Origin: CATOSP01 sp965205385
GTDB lineage: Bacteria > Chloroflexota > Dehalococcoidia > Lucifugimonadales > UBA3495
Reading direction: 5' to 3'
Length of the DNA: 64,000 nucleotides
Assembly: GCA_965205385.1 (NCBI GenBank)
Contig: CBDBGS010000006.1
Coordinates: 434,001-498,000 of the forward strand
Both the position numbers and the translations under genes were made by a program. Shown one piece after another: positions 43,618 through 52,389 of this stretch (the first letter of the stretch is position 1; each line of letters begins with the position of its first letter). The notes beneath the pieces are model-generated. The model was not told the origin of the DNA. It did not search any database and was given only the letters and a program-made list of their open reading frames with translations.

Positions 43618-44877
43618 CTAGCTAACAGCCGCCGGGGAAGGCGCGGGAGCCTCCAACTTGTTGACGAATGATTTCCCACCTTTCATCACCATCTTGATGC
43701 GATCCCGGTCCCGCAAGACCGAGATGTTGCGCAGAGGGTCGCCGTCGACGACCAGCAGGTCCGACAATTTCCCCGCCTCGATGGTGCCGATTTCCTTCTC
43801 CAGACCGCAGCATTCCGCCGCCCAGCCCGTGGCTGCCTGGATGCCTTGCATGGGCGTCAGTCCTCGGTCGATAAGAAGCTCGATTTCACGGGCGTTGTCG
43901 CCGTGAACGTAGCCCCCGGAGTCCGTCCCCGCCACCACCTTGACACCCGCCGCCAATGCCTGGTGCAGACTCTCCCGGTGGACGTCCATGAGCGCCGCGG
44001 CACGCTCGACCATGTGGGGTGCGCTGACGGTGGAGTGGAACTCGTAAATCTCGTAGGTAGGAACGAAGAATGTTCCCTTGTCGGCCATGATCTTGACCAG
44101 GTCGGGATCCTCGGCCAGGTAGCAGCCGTGTTCAACCGAGCCGACCCCGGCCTCGACGCACATGCGCAGGCCAGGCCCGCCGACGGCATGGCACATTGTC
44201 CGGCGGCCCAGGGCCGCGGACTCTTCCACCAGGGCTTTCACTTCGTCGGGACCGAACTCGACATCCATAGGTCCATGTCCAGGACGGGAACTGGCCCCGC
44301 CGGTGGTGGCGAATTTAATTACGTCTGCCCCCACGCGTGCCATCTCCCTGACCTTGGCGCGAACGGAGTCGGGGCCGTCCGCCACACCGGCTGGCGTGTT
44401 GGGGTCAAAATGGTAGGCGTTGTGGTGGCCCGACGGGGCGACCCTGTCCGCCAGCCCTCCCGTGGGAGAAATAATGCCGACGGATAGGACCAGCCTTGGC
44501 CCGGTGATCAATCCCTCTTCCACCGCGGTCTTGAACCCCGCGTCCAGCCCGCCGGCCTCCCGCAGGCAGGTATACCCAGCGGCAAGAGTGTCCTCGATGG
44601 CTTTGGCGGTGCGCAGATAGCCGAGAGACATGGGCTCGTCCAAGCCCCAACGGCTTAGCAAGGTGTAATCCTTGGAAGCCAGGTGGTCATGGCAGTCGAT
44701 CAGCCCCGGAAGAACGGTCATACCGGAGACATCCACGACTTCCGTGTCGATTGGCCAACTCAAGGCCGCGCGGGGTCCGACGGCCTCGATACGGTTTCCG
44801 TTGACCAGTACCGCCGCGTCATTGATTACCGGGCCGCCGGTGCCGTCGATCAGAATGCATCCCACCAACGCCTTCAT
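43618..44877 (-). CDS. Amidohydrolase-family metal-dependent hydrolase
   Basis: 419 codons from ATG 44877, whose upstream GGAGGTGATC is an excellent ribosome binding site; the longer frame is not needed. It has LIDCHDHLAS (HxH), the CHAVGGPGLRMC and SVEHGCYL His ligands, and the Asp of VAGTDSGG. It looks like the prolidase/imidazolonepropionase-like group that cleaves peptide or cyclic amide bonds. Substrate unknown. Confidence 0.86.
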   Translation of the reverse strand: MKALVGCILIDGTGGPVINDAAVLVNGNRIEAVGPRAALSWPIDTEVVDVSGMTVLPGLIDCHDHLASKDYTLLSRWGLDEPMSLGYLRTAKAIEDTLAAGYTCLREAGGLDAGFKTAVEEGLITGPRLVLSVGIISPTGGLADRVAPSGHHNAYHFDPNTPAGVADGPDSVRAKVREMARVGADVIKFATTGGASSRPGHGPMDVEFGPDEVKALVEESAALGRRTMCHAVGGPGLRMCVEAGVGSVEHGCYLAEDPDLVKIMADKGTFFVPTYEIYEFHSTVSAPHMVERAAALMDVHRESLHQALAAGVKVVAGTDSGGYVHGDNAREIELLIDRGLTPMQGIQAATGWAAECCGLEKEIGTIEAGKLSDLLVVDGDPLRNISVLRDRDRIKMVMKGGKSFVNKLEAPAPSPAAVS

Positions 44878-45346
44878 GGGATCACCTCCGCTGCAGTTGT
44901 GATTGGGGTCCAAGTTTGGGTTTAGAGGCGCTATTAGAGCGCATCTAATACTACAACGACGCGTTGTCCTACAAGGTAACTCGTGGGCGGATTTTGAAGC
45001 TGGCAACGAACGAGTGCGAGTCTCCCATGATGAACGGTCCGTAGCTGAAGAAGAAGACCTGAGCGTGTTTTCTCATAACGCGTCGTTGTAGTACTAACAC
45101 GGGTGGTCAGAATGCGGTGATGCTAAGTTACGCCCTTAAACCTTGTCAAGGTAATCGAGCGGGAGGCGCCCCCGGGGTACGCGTGGATTTACGGGGCGAA
45201 TGGCGGGGCAAATTTCCGCCAAAAGATGGGATGGGATTCACAGCAGTTAGATGCCATATTTGACTATAATTTAAGAACTCACCCAAGCGAAATGGCGCTT
45301 GGTGAAGTACGTGTTCGAGATCACCCTTGAATTGAGCGGCAGATAG
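44878..45346. other. Intergenic region with divergent signals
   Basis: It holds the inverted-repeat element at 44949-45093, and a perfect TATAAT at 45265-45270 (-35 unclear) that may serve the beta-propeller gene. No other gene is supported. Confidence 0.45.
44949..45093. mobile_element. 145-bp element with 17-bp perfect inverted ends
   Basis: TACTACAACGACGCGTT (44949-44965) and its exact reverse complement (45077-45093) bound 111 bases. CTAA is present on both outer flanks (44945-44948 and 45094-45097). Alternatively TA at each end is the duplicated target and the repeat is 15 bp, as for IS630/mariner-related elements. No coding capacity is recognised. It lies 72 bases upstream of the amidohydrolase start. 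Confidence 0.65.
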
Positions 45347-46372
45347 ATGAACGTTGCTACGCGCTCCCCCAGCGCGGTTCTACTTCTATCGGCGATCTGT
45401 TTGATGATCGCCGCATCAGGTTGCTTTGGCTCGGGCGGATCAAAAATTGCCTACATCTCCACCCTTGGAGGGGACCCTGAAGTCGCGCTGCTCCATAGCG
45501 AGGCCGGGGAAATGGCGCCCCTGACCAGCAACGTCGGCGAGGAGTCGGACCCCAGGTGGTCCCCGGACCGGAAGTATGTCGCCTTCGTGTCCGGCAACAC
45601 CGGAGACCTTGAGATCAACCTGGCTGACCGGAAGGGCGAGACCGTCACCAGGTTAACTCATAGCGAGGGCGACGACATGGCTCCCCGATGGTCTCCAGAC
45701 GGTTCGCGGCTGGCGTTCATCTCGAACCGGGACTCTCAGCCCGAGATTTATCTGATGGGCGCCGACGGGTCCAATCCGACCAGAGTGACCACAAGTCACA
45801 CTCACGAGCGGATGGGCGATTGGTCGCCTGATGGCCTATGGCTGGTCTTCTACAGCCTTGGCGGAGAGTCGGAGCAAGGCCTGTGGCTGAGGAACCCCGA
45901 TGGCGTCAACCTGGTACGCCTGACCGATGGTGAGGACACCGCTCCTTCCTGGTCTCCGGACGGGCGGCACATCGCATTCGTGCGGGGCCACGACGAGGAA
46001 GCCGATATCTTCGTGGTGACCAGGCATAAGGGCGGCAACTGGTACGATCAGCCTGAGATAAGCCGTCTAACTCACGACCAAGAGGACGATCTGTCCCCGG
46101 TATGGTCTCCAAATGGGAAGTCAATCGCTTTCGTTTCCCACCGCGATGGCGGGGCGGAGATATACACCATGCAGACCGACGGGTCGGAACAACGGCGACT
46201 GACCAGCAACGAAGCCGACGATTACTCCCCCGTTTGGTCCCGGGACGGCAGTCGTATCGCGTGGGTGTCCAGGGTGTACGGCACGGGGGAAATATTCGTT
46301 ATGGATGCCGACGGGGCGAACCAACTTCGGCTAACCAACAACACGGCCGAGGACCACTCACCCAGGTGGTAA
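45347..46372 (+). CDS. TolB/WD40-like beta-propeller lipoprotein
   Basis: 341 codons. N-terminal signal with lipobox ASGC (about residue 26). Six to seven blades follow the pattern PRWSPDGSRLAFISNRDSQPEIYLMGADGSNPTRVT, each with (W/D)SPDG and a trailing strand, matching the PD40/TolB propeller. It is probably an anchored extracellular or periplasmic protein; binding partner unknown. A -10 element is at 45265-45270. Confidence 0.85.
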   Translation: MNVATRSPSAVLLLSAICLMIAASGCFGSGGSKIAYISTLGGDPEVALLHSEAGEMAPLTSNVGEESDPRWSPDRKYVAFVSGNTGDLEINLADRKGETVTRLTHSEGDDMAPRWSPDGSRLAFISNRDSQPEIYLMGADGSNPTRVTTSHTHERMGDWSPDGLWLVFYSLGGESEQGLWLRNPDGVNLVRLTDGEDTAPSWSPDGRHIAFVRGHDEEADIFVVTRHKGGNWYDQPEISRLTHDQEDDLSPVWSPNGKSIAFVSHRDGGAEIYTMQTDGSEQRRLTSNEADDYSPVWSRDGSRIAWVSRVYGTGEIFVMDADGANQLRLTNNTAEDHSPRW

Positions 46373-46509
46373 TCTCTCCGCGCAACAAGGGTAGTAACAT
46401 GTATACGACCGCCTCGACTAGCCCGCTTCGACCTGGAGTGCTACACTCCGAATACCCCGAACAAGGCCAGGTTCGGCCCATTCTTACTATGTAGGTCTCT
46501 TCCTGCCCA

Positions 46510-47091
46510 ATGGAATACGCGCGCATCGCACCCATGATGGGACGGCTCTGGTCACCTATCGCGGCGGTCACCAGCCAGTGGCAGGGAAAGGCCAACGTGC
46601 AGATCGCCGTGGCCATCGCGGCGGCCTCCATCGTCCCCGATATGCCCCGGGTGGTGGCGCAGATATACAAGACCAACTTCAGCCATGACCTCATCTACTC
46701 CAGCGGCGCGTTCGCCCTGAATTTCCTCCGGCCCGACCGACTCGATTGGATTAAGGACTTCGGGATGGTGTCGGGCCGGGACCATGACAAACTGGCGGGA
46801 GTGGGGCATCGCCCCGGGCCAACGGGCAGCCCGGTATTGGACCAGTGCTGGGGCTACCTGGACTGCCGCGTCGTCAACGCTATGGACGGCGGCGACATGA
46901 CCTGTTTCCTGGCCGATGTGCTGGATGGAGAGATGTTGAGCGACGGCGAACCAATTTGGTGGCGCGACGCCCGCCGCATGATCCCCGACGAATGGAACCA
47001 GGAATGGGACCGAAAGATCACGGGGGATATTGAGCTTTCCAGAAAACGCATGGCCGAGATAGACCCCAAGCCCTGGAAACCGTCCCCATAG
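46510..47091 (+). CDS. Flavin reductase-like (FMN-binding split-barrel) protein
   Basis: 193 codons. The N-terminal portion (IAAVTSQWQGKANVQIAVAIAAASIVPDMPRVVAQIYKTNFSHDLI, then GAFALNFL) has the pattern of flavin reductase-like domains that bind FMN and reduce it with NAD(P)H. It could support the flavin-dependent LLM or Rieske-type enzymes in the window, but that is inference. The C-terminal 60 residues are less typical. Confidence 0.65.
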   Translation: MEYARIAPMMGRLWSPIAAVTSQWQGKANVQIAVAIAAASIVPDMPRVVAQIYKTNFSHDLIYSSGAFALNFLRPDRLDWIKDFGMVSGRDHDKLAGVGHRPGPTGSPVLDQCWGYLDCRVVNAMDGGDMTCFLADVLDGEMLSDGEPIWWRDARRMIPDEWNQEWDRKITGDIELSRKRMAEIDPKPWKPSP

Positions 47092-47127
47092 CCTGAACGG
47101 GCGAATAACACCGGTGCGGATGGCGCC

Positions 47128-48264
47128 ATGAACGACACACAAGGGTTGATCCAGAGGATACACGATTCTCCTCAGCAAACCGTGTTGGCTGTCGCCGGCG
47201 CGGGAAGCCAGGCGGTTGCGTGGCTGCTTGGCGTGGGCGGAGCATCCCGGACCCTGCTGGAAGTCGTAGTTCCCTACGGTTCCCAGTCGATGATCGAGTT
47301 GGTTGGGCACGAGCCAGTGCAGTTCGTCTCAGCGGAGACGGCCAGGGACATCGCTTCAGCCACCTACCGGCGTTCGTTGCGGCTGCGGGAAGGGACTCCG
47401 CCTGTGTTGGGACTTGGCTGCACCGCGACCATCGCAACCGACCGCACCAAGCGCGGCGAGCACCGGGCCCACGTTGCCACCTGGGACGAGAACCATGTTT
47501 CCACCTATTCGTTGCTACTGGATAAAGGGAGGCGTGACCGGGCCGAGGAAGAAGAGGTTGTTAGCCTGCTGGTGCTTCAGGCATTGGCGGAAGCCTGCGG
47601 CATCGAGGCCGATTTGGAATTGGGACTTAGCGAGGCGGACGATCTGGTGGTGGTCCACGAGGACCATCCCGGACCTCTGGACCGCCTGTTATCCGGGTCC
47701 GCCGGAAGCGTAACCGTGTACCCGGACGGCCGTATGGCGGTTGACGAACCGGTCCGCGGCGCGCTGCTCCCGGGCTCTTTTCAGCCGGTGCATCGGGGGC
47801 ACACTCAATTGGCTCGCATTGCTTCCGAGATGTTGGGCGCGGATGTGTGCTACGAACTTTCGGTAGTCAACGTGGATAAACCGGCCCTGACTCGGGAAGA
47901 AGTCGAGCAGAGGCTCCAGCAGTTCGCCGGGAACGGGACCGTGGTGCTCACCAGGGCCGAGACGTTTCACAAGAAGTCGGCGCTCTTCCCGGGATCCGCG
48001 TTCGTCATAGGATGGGACACGGCGGTGAGGCTGGTCGCGCCCCGTTACTATGGGGACGACGAAACCGCGATGCTCACGGCTTTGGCAGAGATTTGGGCGA
48101 GGGGTTGCCGGTTCCTGGTGGCCGGGCGGAGGGAAGGAGACTCTTTCCATACCCTCGCCGACGTATCGGTCCCCCAGGGGTTCGCACCCCTGTTTCAAGA
48201 GGTCCCCGAATCCGGATTCCGAAACGACATCTCCTCTAGCGAACTGCGCGCCCAAGAACCCTGA
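47128..48264 (+). CDS. Fused CinA-C (nicotinamide-nucleotide amidase-like) and nucleotidylyltransferase-like protein
   Basis: 378 codons. Residues 1-165 resemble the CinA C-terminal/PncC domain (TRTLLEVVVPYGSQS-like block, then LGLGCTATIATDRTKRGEHRAHVATWD). Residues 210-378 form a cytidylyltransferase-type domain with the HxGH motif in PGSFQPVHRGHTQLA and a late DISSSELRA corresponding to the SSTxIR motif. The combination suggests pyridine-nucleotide (NMN/NAD) salvage. Not tested here. Confidence 0.75.
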   Translation: MNDTQGLIQRIHDSPQQTVLAVAGAGSQAVAWLLGVGGASRTLLEVVVPYGSQSMIELVGHEPVQFVSAETARDIASATYRRSLRLREGTPPVLGLGCTATIATDRTKRGEHRAHVATWDENHVSTYSLLLDKGRRDRAEEEEVVSLLVLQALAEACGIEADLELGLSEADDLVVVHEDHPGPLDRLLSGSAGSVTVYPDGRMAVDEPVRGALLPGSFQPVHRGHTQLARIASEMLGADVCYELSVVNVDKPALTREEVEQRLQQFAGNGTVVLTRAETFHKKSALFPGSAFVIGWDTAVRLVAPRYYGDDETAMLTALAEIWARGCRFLVAGRREGDSFHTLADVSVPQGFAPLFQEVPESGFRNDISSSELRAQEP

Positions 48265-48377
48265 GAGGGACTGACTGGACCTACCTGAAGGCCGTCGTCC
48301 CGATAGACTCGTCAGACCCGTCCTAATCCAAGCCCATATCTGTGTTTCGTAGACCCCGCTATCGCTAAGATGGGTGA

Positions 48378-49181
48378 ATGGCGGGAGTCAAGCGAAGGGT
48401 CTACGAAATCTTGGAGGTTGCGGCGCCCGGCGACCACGTTAGCCGCACTTGCGACATATTCCTCGTTTCCCTGATCTGCGCCAACATCCTGGCTCTGATT
48501 CTCGGTTCGATAAAGAGCGTCAGGGATGCCTCCCCCAATGCGTTTATGGCCTTTGAAGCCGTCTCGGTGGGAATCTTCACTCTGGAATACGTGCTGCGGG
48601 TCTGGTCCTACACGGAAGAGCCCCGGTACTCTCGCCCCGTGAGCGGTCGAATCAAGTTCATACTCTCGCCCATCCAATTGCTGGACCTACTGGCGATCGT
48701 ACCGTTCTTCCTAGTCTTTTTGGGCTTGGACCTGCGCGCATTGCGAGCGGTGAGACTGTTGGCCAGGGCCGCGAGGTTGAGCCGGTATTTTATCGGGCTC
48801 CGCACACTAGGCGGTGTGCTGCAAGCCAAACGATACGAGCTGTTCACGGTAATGTTGGTGCTGATGGTCCTCCTGATATTGGCGTCAAGTCTCATGTTCT
48901 TCGCGGAGCACGACGTGCAGCCGGAGGCGTTCTCCAGCATACCCGCGGCCATGTGGTGGACCATCGTCACCTTGACCACTGTGGGCTACGGCGACGTCTA
49001 CCCCGTCACGTCGATGGGGCGGCTCCTAGCCGGGTTCATCGCGATCCTGGGGATCGGTTTCTTCGCGCTTCCCGCTGGGATTCTGGGGTCCGGATTTCTT
49101 GAAGAGGTCCAGAGCCGGCGGGCGGAGCAAAGGGTCTGCCCACATTGCGGCCTGGAAATCGTGGATGAGCCGCCTACTTGA
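48378..49181 (+). CDS. Voltage-gated K+ channel-like ion transporter
   Basis: 267 codons. Six membrane segments, with a charged S4-like helix (LRALRAVRLLARAARLSRYF, about residue 122), and the selectivity filter TVGYGDVYP before the last helix (about residue 201). A short C-terminal tail holds CPHCGLEIVDEPP, a zinc-ribbon-like pair. It probably forms tetramers that pass K+; the gating mode cannot be inferred. Confidence 0.88.
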   Translation: MAGVKRRVYEILEVAAPGDHVSRTCDIFLVSLICANILALILGSIKSVRDASPNAFMAFEAVSVGIFTLEYVLRVWSYTEEPRYSRPVSGRIKFILSPIQLLDLLAIVPFFLVFLGLDLRALRAVRLLARAARLSRYFIGLRTLGGVLQAKRYELFTVMLVLMVLLILASSLMFFAEHDVQPEAFSSIPAAMWWTIVTLTTVGYGDVYPVTSMGRLLAGFIAILGIGFFALPAGILGSGFLEEVQSRRAEQRVCPHCGLEIVDEPPT

Positions 49182-49206
49182 CGATCTATTTCTCCCATAA
49201 TATACT
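49178..49206 (+). promoter_or_regulatory. Promoter for the collagen-like lipoprotein gene
   Basis: TTGACG, 17 bases, TATACT (5/6 and 5/6 consensus). The -35 overlaps the stop codon of the ion channel gene, and the start of transcription is expected near 49213. Confidence 0.8.
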
Positions 49207-49211
49207 CTCGC

Positions 49212-49245
49212 GGGAGATGACATAAAGTGGGAGATGATGTAAAGA
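49212..49245 (+). repeat. 17-bp tandem duplication of the ribosome binding site region
   Basis: GGGAGATGACATAAAGT (49212-49228) and GGGAGATGATGTAAAGA (49229-49245) stand directly end to end; the second ends on the A of the ATG. Both contain GGGAG and an ATG-like element, so the leader starts with a duplicated ribosome binding site. Confidence 0.65.
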
Positions 49246-50312
49246 TGAGAGTGGTTTCCAAGTGTATTAACAGGTTTGTGCGAGGATGGCTGGGCACCGC
49301 AACGCTGGTGGTCGCGGTGGCGCTGGTAGCTTCCGCTTGTGCCGGAGCTCAAGGGTTCCCGGGGGAGACAGGCCCCGCCGGGCCTGCCGGTCAACAGGGT
49401 TCTCAGGGTCCCCAGGGTGAGGCAGGCGCCCAGGGTGAGGCAGGTGCCCGTGGTCAGTCTGGCGCAGCCGGCGCTCCGGGCCCGCAGGGTCCCGCAGGCG
49501 AGACAGGTTCCAAGGGTGAGGCAGGCGCCCGTGGTCAGGCCGGCGCAGTCGGCGCTCCGGGCTCGCAGGGCCCCAAAGGTGAGGCGGGTGAACCGGGTGG
49601 GCCGCGGGGAGCCGTAGGTCCTAGAGGCGCCGCTGGTGAAAGGGGTCCCGTCGGCCCTGAGGGTGTTCGGGGAGAACAGGGGCCGCGAGGACTCAAGGGA
49701 GACACTGGAGATCCAGGCGGACCCCAAGGACCGGAGGGAGCCCAGGGCCCAACCGGGCCTCAAGGGCCCATTGGATCCCGCGGTGAAAAAGGAGACACCG
49801 GCCCGCAAGGCGCCCAGGGAATCCTGGGTGAAGCCGGAGAGCAAGGACCATATGGTGCTGCGGGTGCCCAGGGACCCAAAGGAGAACCAGGAGTGGCAGG
49901 AGTAAAGGGCCCAGCTGGTCCTCAGGGGGCTATAGGATCTACAGGAGCGCAAGGGTCGGCAGGACTGCGCGGGGCGGCAGGACCTAAGGGAATCCAAGGG
50001 CCTCACGGCCCTCAGGGCGTGCGGGGTGAATCAGGAATTTCCGGTGTCGAAATCGCTACCACAGCGAGTGCGTTAAGTAGTGATCAGAAGACTGAAACGG
50101 CGACCTGCGACGTCGGCAAGAAACTGTCTGCCATCTCTGGTGGAGCCATGCTGTCCGGTTCCACCGGGGGCAATGTTGTCATAGTGGAATCGCGCCCCAC
50201 CGGCGTGCCGGGGGAGGTCCCTTCAGCTTGGAGGGCTAAGGCCATAGAGGCCAACACGAACTCTGGGAATTGGGTGCTCACGGTCTACGCCGTATGCGCC
50301 AAGGTTAACTAG
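49245..50312 (+). CDS. Collagen-like Gly-X-Y repeat lipoprotein
   Basis: 355 codons from ATG 49245 (a GTG 49227 frame would add 6 residues). Signal with lipobox ASAC (about residue 30), then about 75 Gly-X-Y triplets such as GPQGPAGETGSKGE, interrupted only rarely, then a C-terminal globular domain of about 90 residues with paired Cys (ATCDVGKK and AVCAKVN). Bacterial collagen-like proteins form extended surface stalks; a helical trimer is likely. It has its own promoter. Confidence 0.88.
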   Translation: MRVVSKCINRFVRGWLGTATLVVAVALVASACAGAQGFPGETGPAGPAGQQGSQGPQGEAGAQGEAGARGQSGAAGAPGPQGPAGETGSKGEAGARGQAGAVGAPGSQGPKGEAGEPGGPRGAVGPRGAAGERGPVGPEGVRGEQGPRGLKGDTGDPGGPQGPEGAQGPTGPQGPIGSRGEKGDTGPQGAQGILGEAGEQGPYGAAGAQGPKGEPGVAGVKGPAGPQGAIGSTGAQGSAGLRGAAGPKGIQGPHGPQGVRGESGISGVEIATTASALSSDQKTETATCDVGKKLSAISGGAMLSGSTGGNVVIVESRPTGVPGEVPSAWRAKAIEANTNSGNWVLTVYAVCAKVN

Positions 50313-50687
50313 AACTTCGGCAAAAACAACTCAGAGCCGCCTATCGTAGAAATCCGGCGGCTCTGAAAGCAATAAGCGTGAAGGCGAAACGAAGACAAGC
50401 GAGGGAGCGGGAGCAAATGCCCGTCGCATCCAACGCCTTCCATTGGCAAACGGAGCGCAACACGTAGAAGATGCCGTTGGCGCGGGGTCGGCACCCGGAG
50501 CAGGCGTCTGCCCAAAGGATGAGTATTTACCCGGTGCGGCCGCACTGGGGCCAGCGCCCTCCCAGAGGGCGTCGGATACTTGAAGGAGCCGGTAGTGGGA
50601 TTGGCCGGGGCGATTGGTCCGGCTCGTTTCGGTCGCGGTAGCTCGGCATCTGTCTATTTCGTCATTCCCTAAGTTTACCTATGAACC
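50313..50687. other. Intergenic region before the IS5-like element
   Basis: It contains the hairpin at 50331-50366 and otherwise no supported gene or motif. Confidence 0.4.
50331..50366 (+). terminator. Hairpin after the collagen-like gene
   Basis: TCAGAGCCGCC (50331-50341) and GGCGGCTCTGA (50356-50366), an 11-bp perfect stem with a 14-base loop, 18 bases after the stop. No T-run follows, so it may be a weak or factor-dependent terminator. Confidence 0.55.
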
Positions 50688-51930
50688 CTCTGAACAAGTC
50701 TGCGGCGATGTGGCATAGTATTGCTGGACAAGCCGACGCCTGTTGGGGGTAGATTATGATGGACCAGCCGACATTTGCCGAACTGGAATTCCAGGGGAAG
50801 AAGCGCAAGACCCGCCGGGAGCTGTTCCTGGAAAGGATGGACGGTCTGATCCCTTGGCAGGTTCTGGAGGATCGAATCAGGCCCATGTACCCCAAGGCCG
50901 GAAAGGGCCGCCGAGCCTATCCTCTGGCCGTGATGCTGAGAATTCACTGTGTGCAACTCTTCTACAATCTCAGCGACCCCGGCATGGAGGACCCCCGATT
51001 TCACGGGGGCGGGCTCTGCTCTATGAGGCTGGATCGGTGCGCCGGTTCGTTGGCCTGAAACTGTCCGGGGCCCTGGCCGACGAGACCACCATTCTCAATT
51101 TCCGCCATCTTCTGGAAAGGCACAGCCTGGGAGAGGGCTTGTTGCAGGAGATCAACGCCCACCTGGAGTCGCAGGGACTGCGGCTCAGGGAGGGAACCAT
51201 CGTGGACGCCAGCATCATCGAGGCCCCGTCGTCCACCAAGAACCGTGCCGGGGAACGGGACCCGGAGATGCATCAGAAGAAGAAGGGGAACCAGTGGCAT
51301 TTCGGGATGAAAGTCCACGTCGGGGTGGACGCGGACACGGGTCTGGTGCACAGCATGAGCGCCACGGCGGCTAACGTCCATGACGTCACCGAGGCCCACA
51401 ATCTGTTGCACGGCGGGGAGACGATGGTGTGGTGCGACGCCGGGTATCAGGGAGTGCACAAGCGGGCGAAAAACCTGGGGTGTCAGGTGGACTGGCGGGT
51501 GGGGATGAGACCCGGAAAACGCCGGAAACTGGAGCCCGGGAGCGAGGAGGCGGTGGCTGAGAAGGAGAAGGTGTCGGTGAGGGCCAAGAGCCTGCCCCCG
51601 ACTGCGATCGGGGGTGGAGCATCCCTTTCTGAAGGTGAAGCGGATATTCGATTATGGGAAAGTGCGCTACCGGGGATTGGCGAAGAACACGCAGCGACTG
51701 GCATTGTTGCTGGGGCTGGGCAACCTGATGACAGCGGAGAGTCAACTGGCGGGTTGACATGGAGGCCAGCAGGCCCAAACCCTTCGGCAGGGCGCCTCCG
51801 GAATCGCTATAGCCCTGCCGGGGGCGAAATCACAGGGCAAAACCAACAGTAGTCCGGGCAAGAGATGCCTCACATACCAGAAGACCGGCCCAACAACCCA
51901 AGACCGGCAGAGCCGCCCCCTTGTTCAGAG
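50688..51930 (+). mobile_element. IS5-like insertion sequence, decayed
   Basis: 1243 bp. Inverted ends: CTCTGAACAAGTCTGCGGC (50688-50706) and, reversed, CTCTGAACAAGGGGGCGGC (51912-51930), 16 of 19 matching. The transposase has DDE features of the IS5 family. It is disrupted by two short palindromic inserts. No direct target repeat is seen on the flanks, so the boundaries could be off by a few bases. Confidence 0.8.
50756..51757 (+). pseudogene. IS5-family transposase broken by two palindromic inserts
   Basis: N-terminal MDQPTFAELEFQGKKRKTRREL in one frame; the middle (FVGLKLSGALADETTILNFRHLL, IVDASIIEAP, CDAGYQGVHK) in another; the C-terminus (EHPFLKVKRIFDYGKVRYRGL) in a third. Inserts of 20 bp (50993-51012) and 25 bp (51589-51613) explain both shifts: without them the gene is 957 bp, a clean 318-residue frame ending at TGA 51755-51757. 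The DDE residues are then all present. Confidence 0.85.
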
Positions 51931-52032
51931 TATCCCTAGAACCTTGACTTCTTCCCCTTTCGCGACTCATGCCAGGTTTCTCCTCATTTTAGGATAGTCT
52001 TTTAGAGGAACCCTGACCTGAAAGGTTTAAAT

Positions 52033-52068
52033 GCCGCACCGCTTTAGCGGTGCGGCCCTGTTTTCTGT
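52033..52068 (+). terminator. Rho-independent terminator
   Basis: GCCGCACCGC and GCGGTGCGGC form a perfect 10-bp stem with a TTTA loop, followed by CCTGTTTTCTGT. It faces the + strand, insulating the nuo promoter from upstream transcription. Confidence 0.8.
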
Positions 52069-52298
52069 AAGGATGATTCTCGGGCCCTGGCCCCGAGTGC
52101 CTTGCACGATCGCCCAACTCCCTCCTTACCCCACTCCAGTCCCGCCTGATGTCCAACTACCTCCATATAGATAAATAATCTCACGAATGGCCTCAAAGAC
52201 TCTAATGACAATTCCTATGACTCTAGTATTTAACGATCAGGCGACGAACACCGCCGTCGATAGCACCGCGGACCACGCGGACTTTACCATCGCCTGAA

Positions 52299-52327
52299 TT
52301 GACACCCTAAGTAGCCGATGCTATATT
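52299..52327 (+). promoter_or_regulatory. Promoter of the nuo operon
   Basis: TTGACA (perfect), 17 bases, TATATT (5/6). Predicted leader of about 55 bases before nuoA. An 8-bp inverted repeat just upstream (52237-52297) may be a regulatory site. Confidence 0.85.
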
Positions 52328-52389
52328 GGGGACGCCCAGCGAAGCCTGCTCGAAACCGATCATACCATCTCACGAATCGACCCATAATT

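Larger units (their letters stand above)
51931..52389. other. Region between the IS element and nuoA
   Basis: No gene is supported. It holds a strong terminator (52033-52068), an 8-bp inverted repeat TCAGGCGA/TCGCCTGA (52237-52244 and 52290-52297) touching the -35, and the nuo promoter. Confidence 0.5.

Noticed and set aside
44903..45091. 62-codon ORF across the inverted-repeat element
   Set aside because: No homology recognised and it is set by the repeat ends; not supported as a gene.
49026..50006. 326-codon minus-strand ORF
   Set aside because: Antisense of the collagen-like repeat gene; low complexity follows from the Gly-X-Y triplets.
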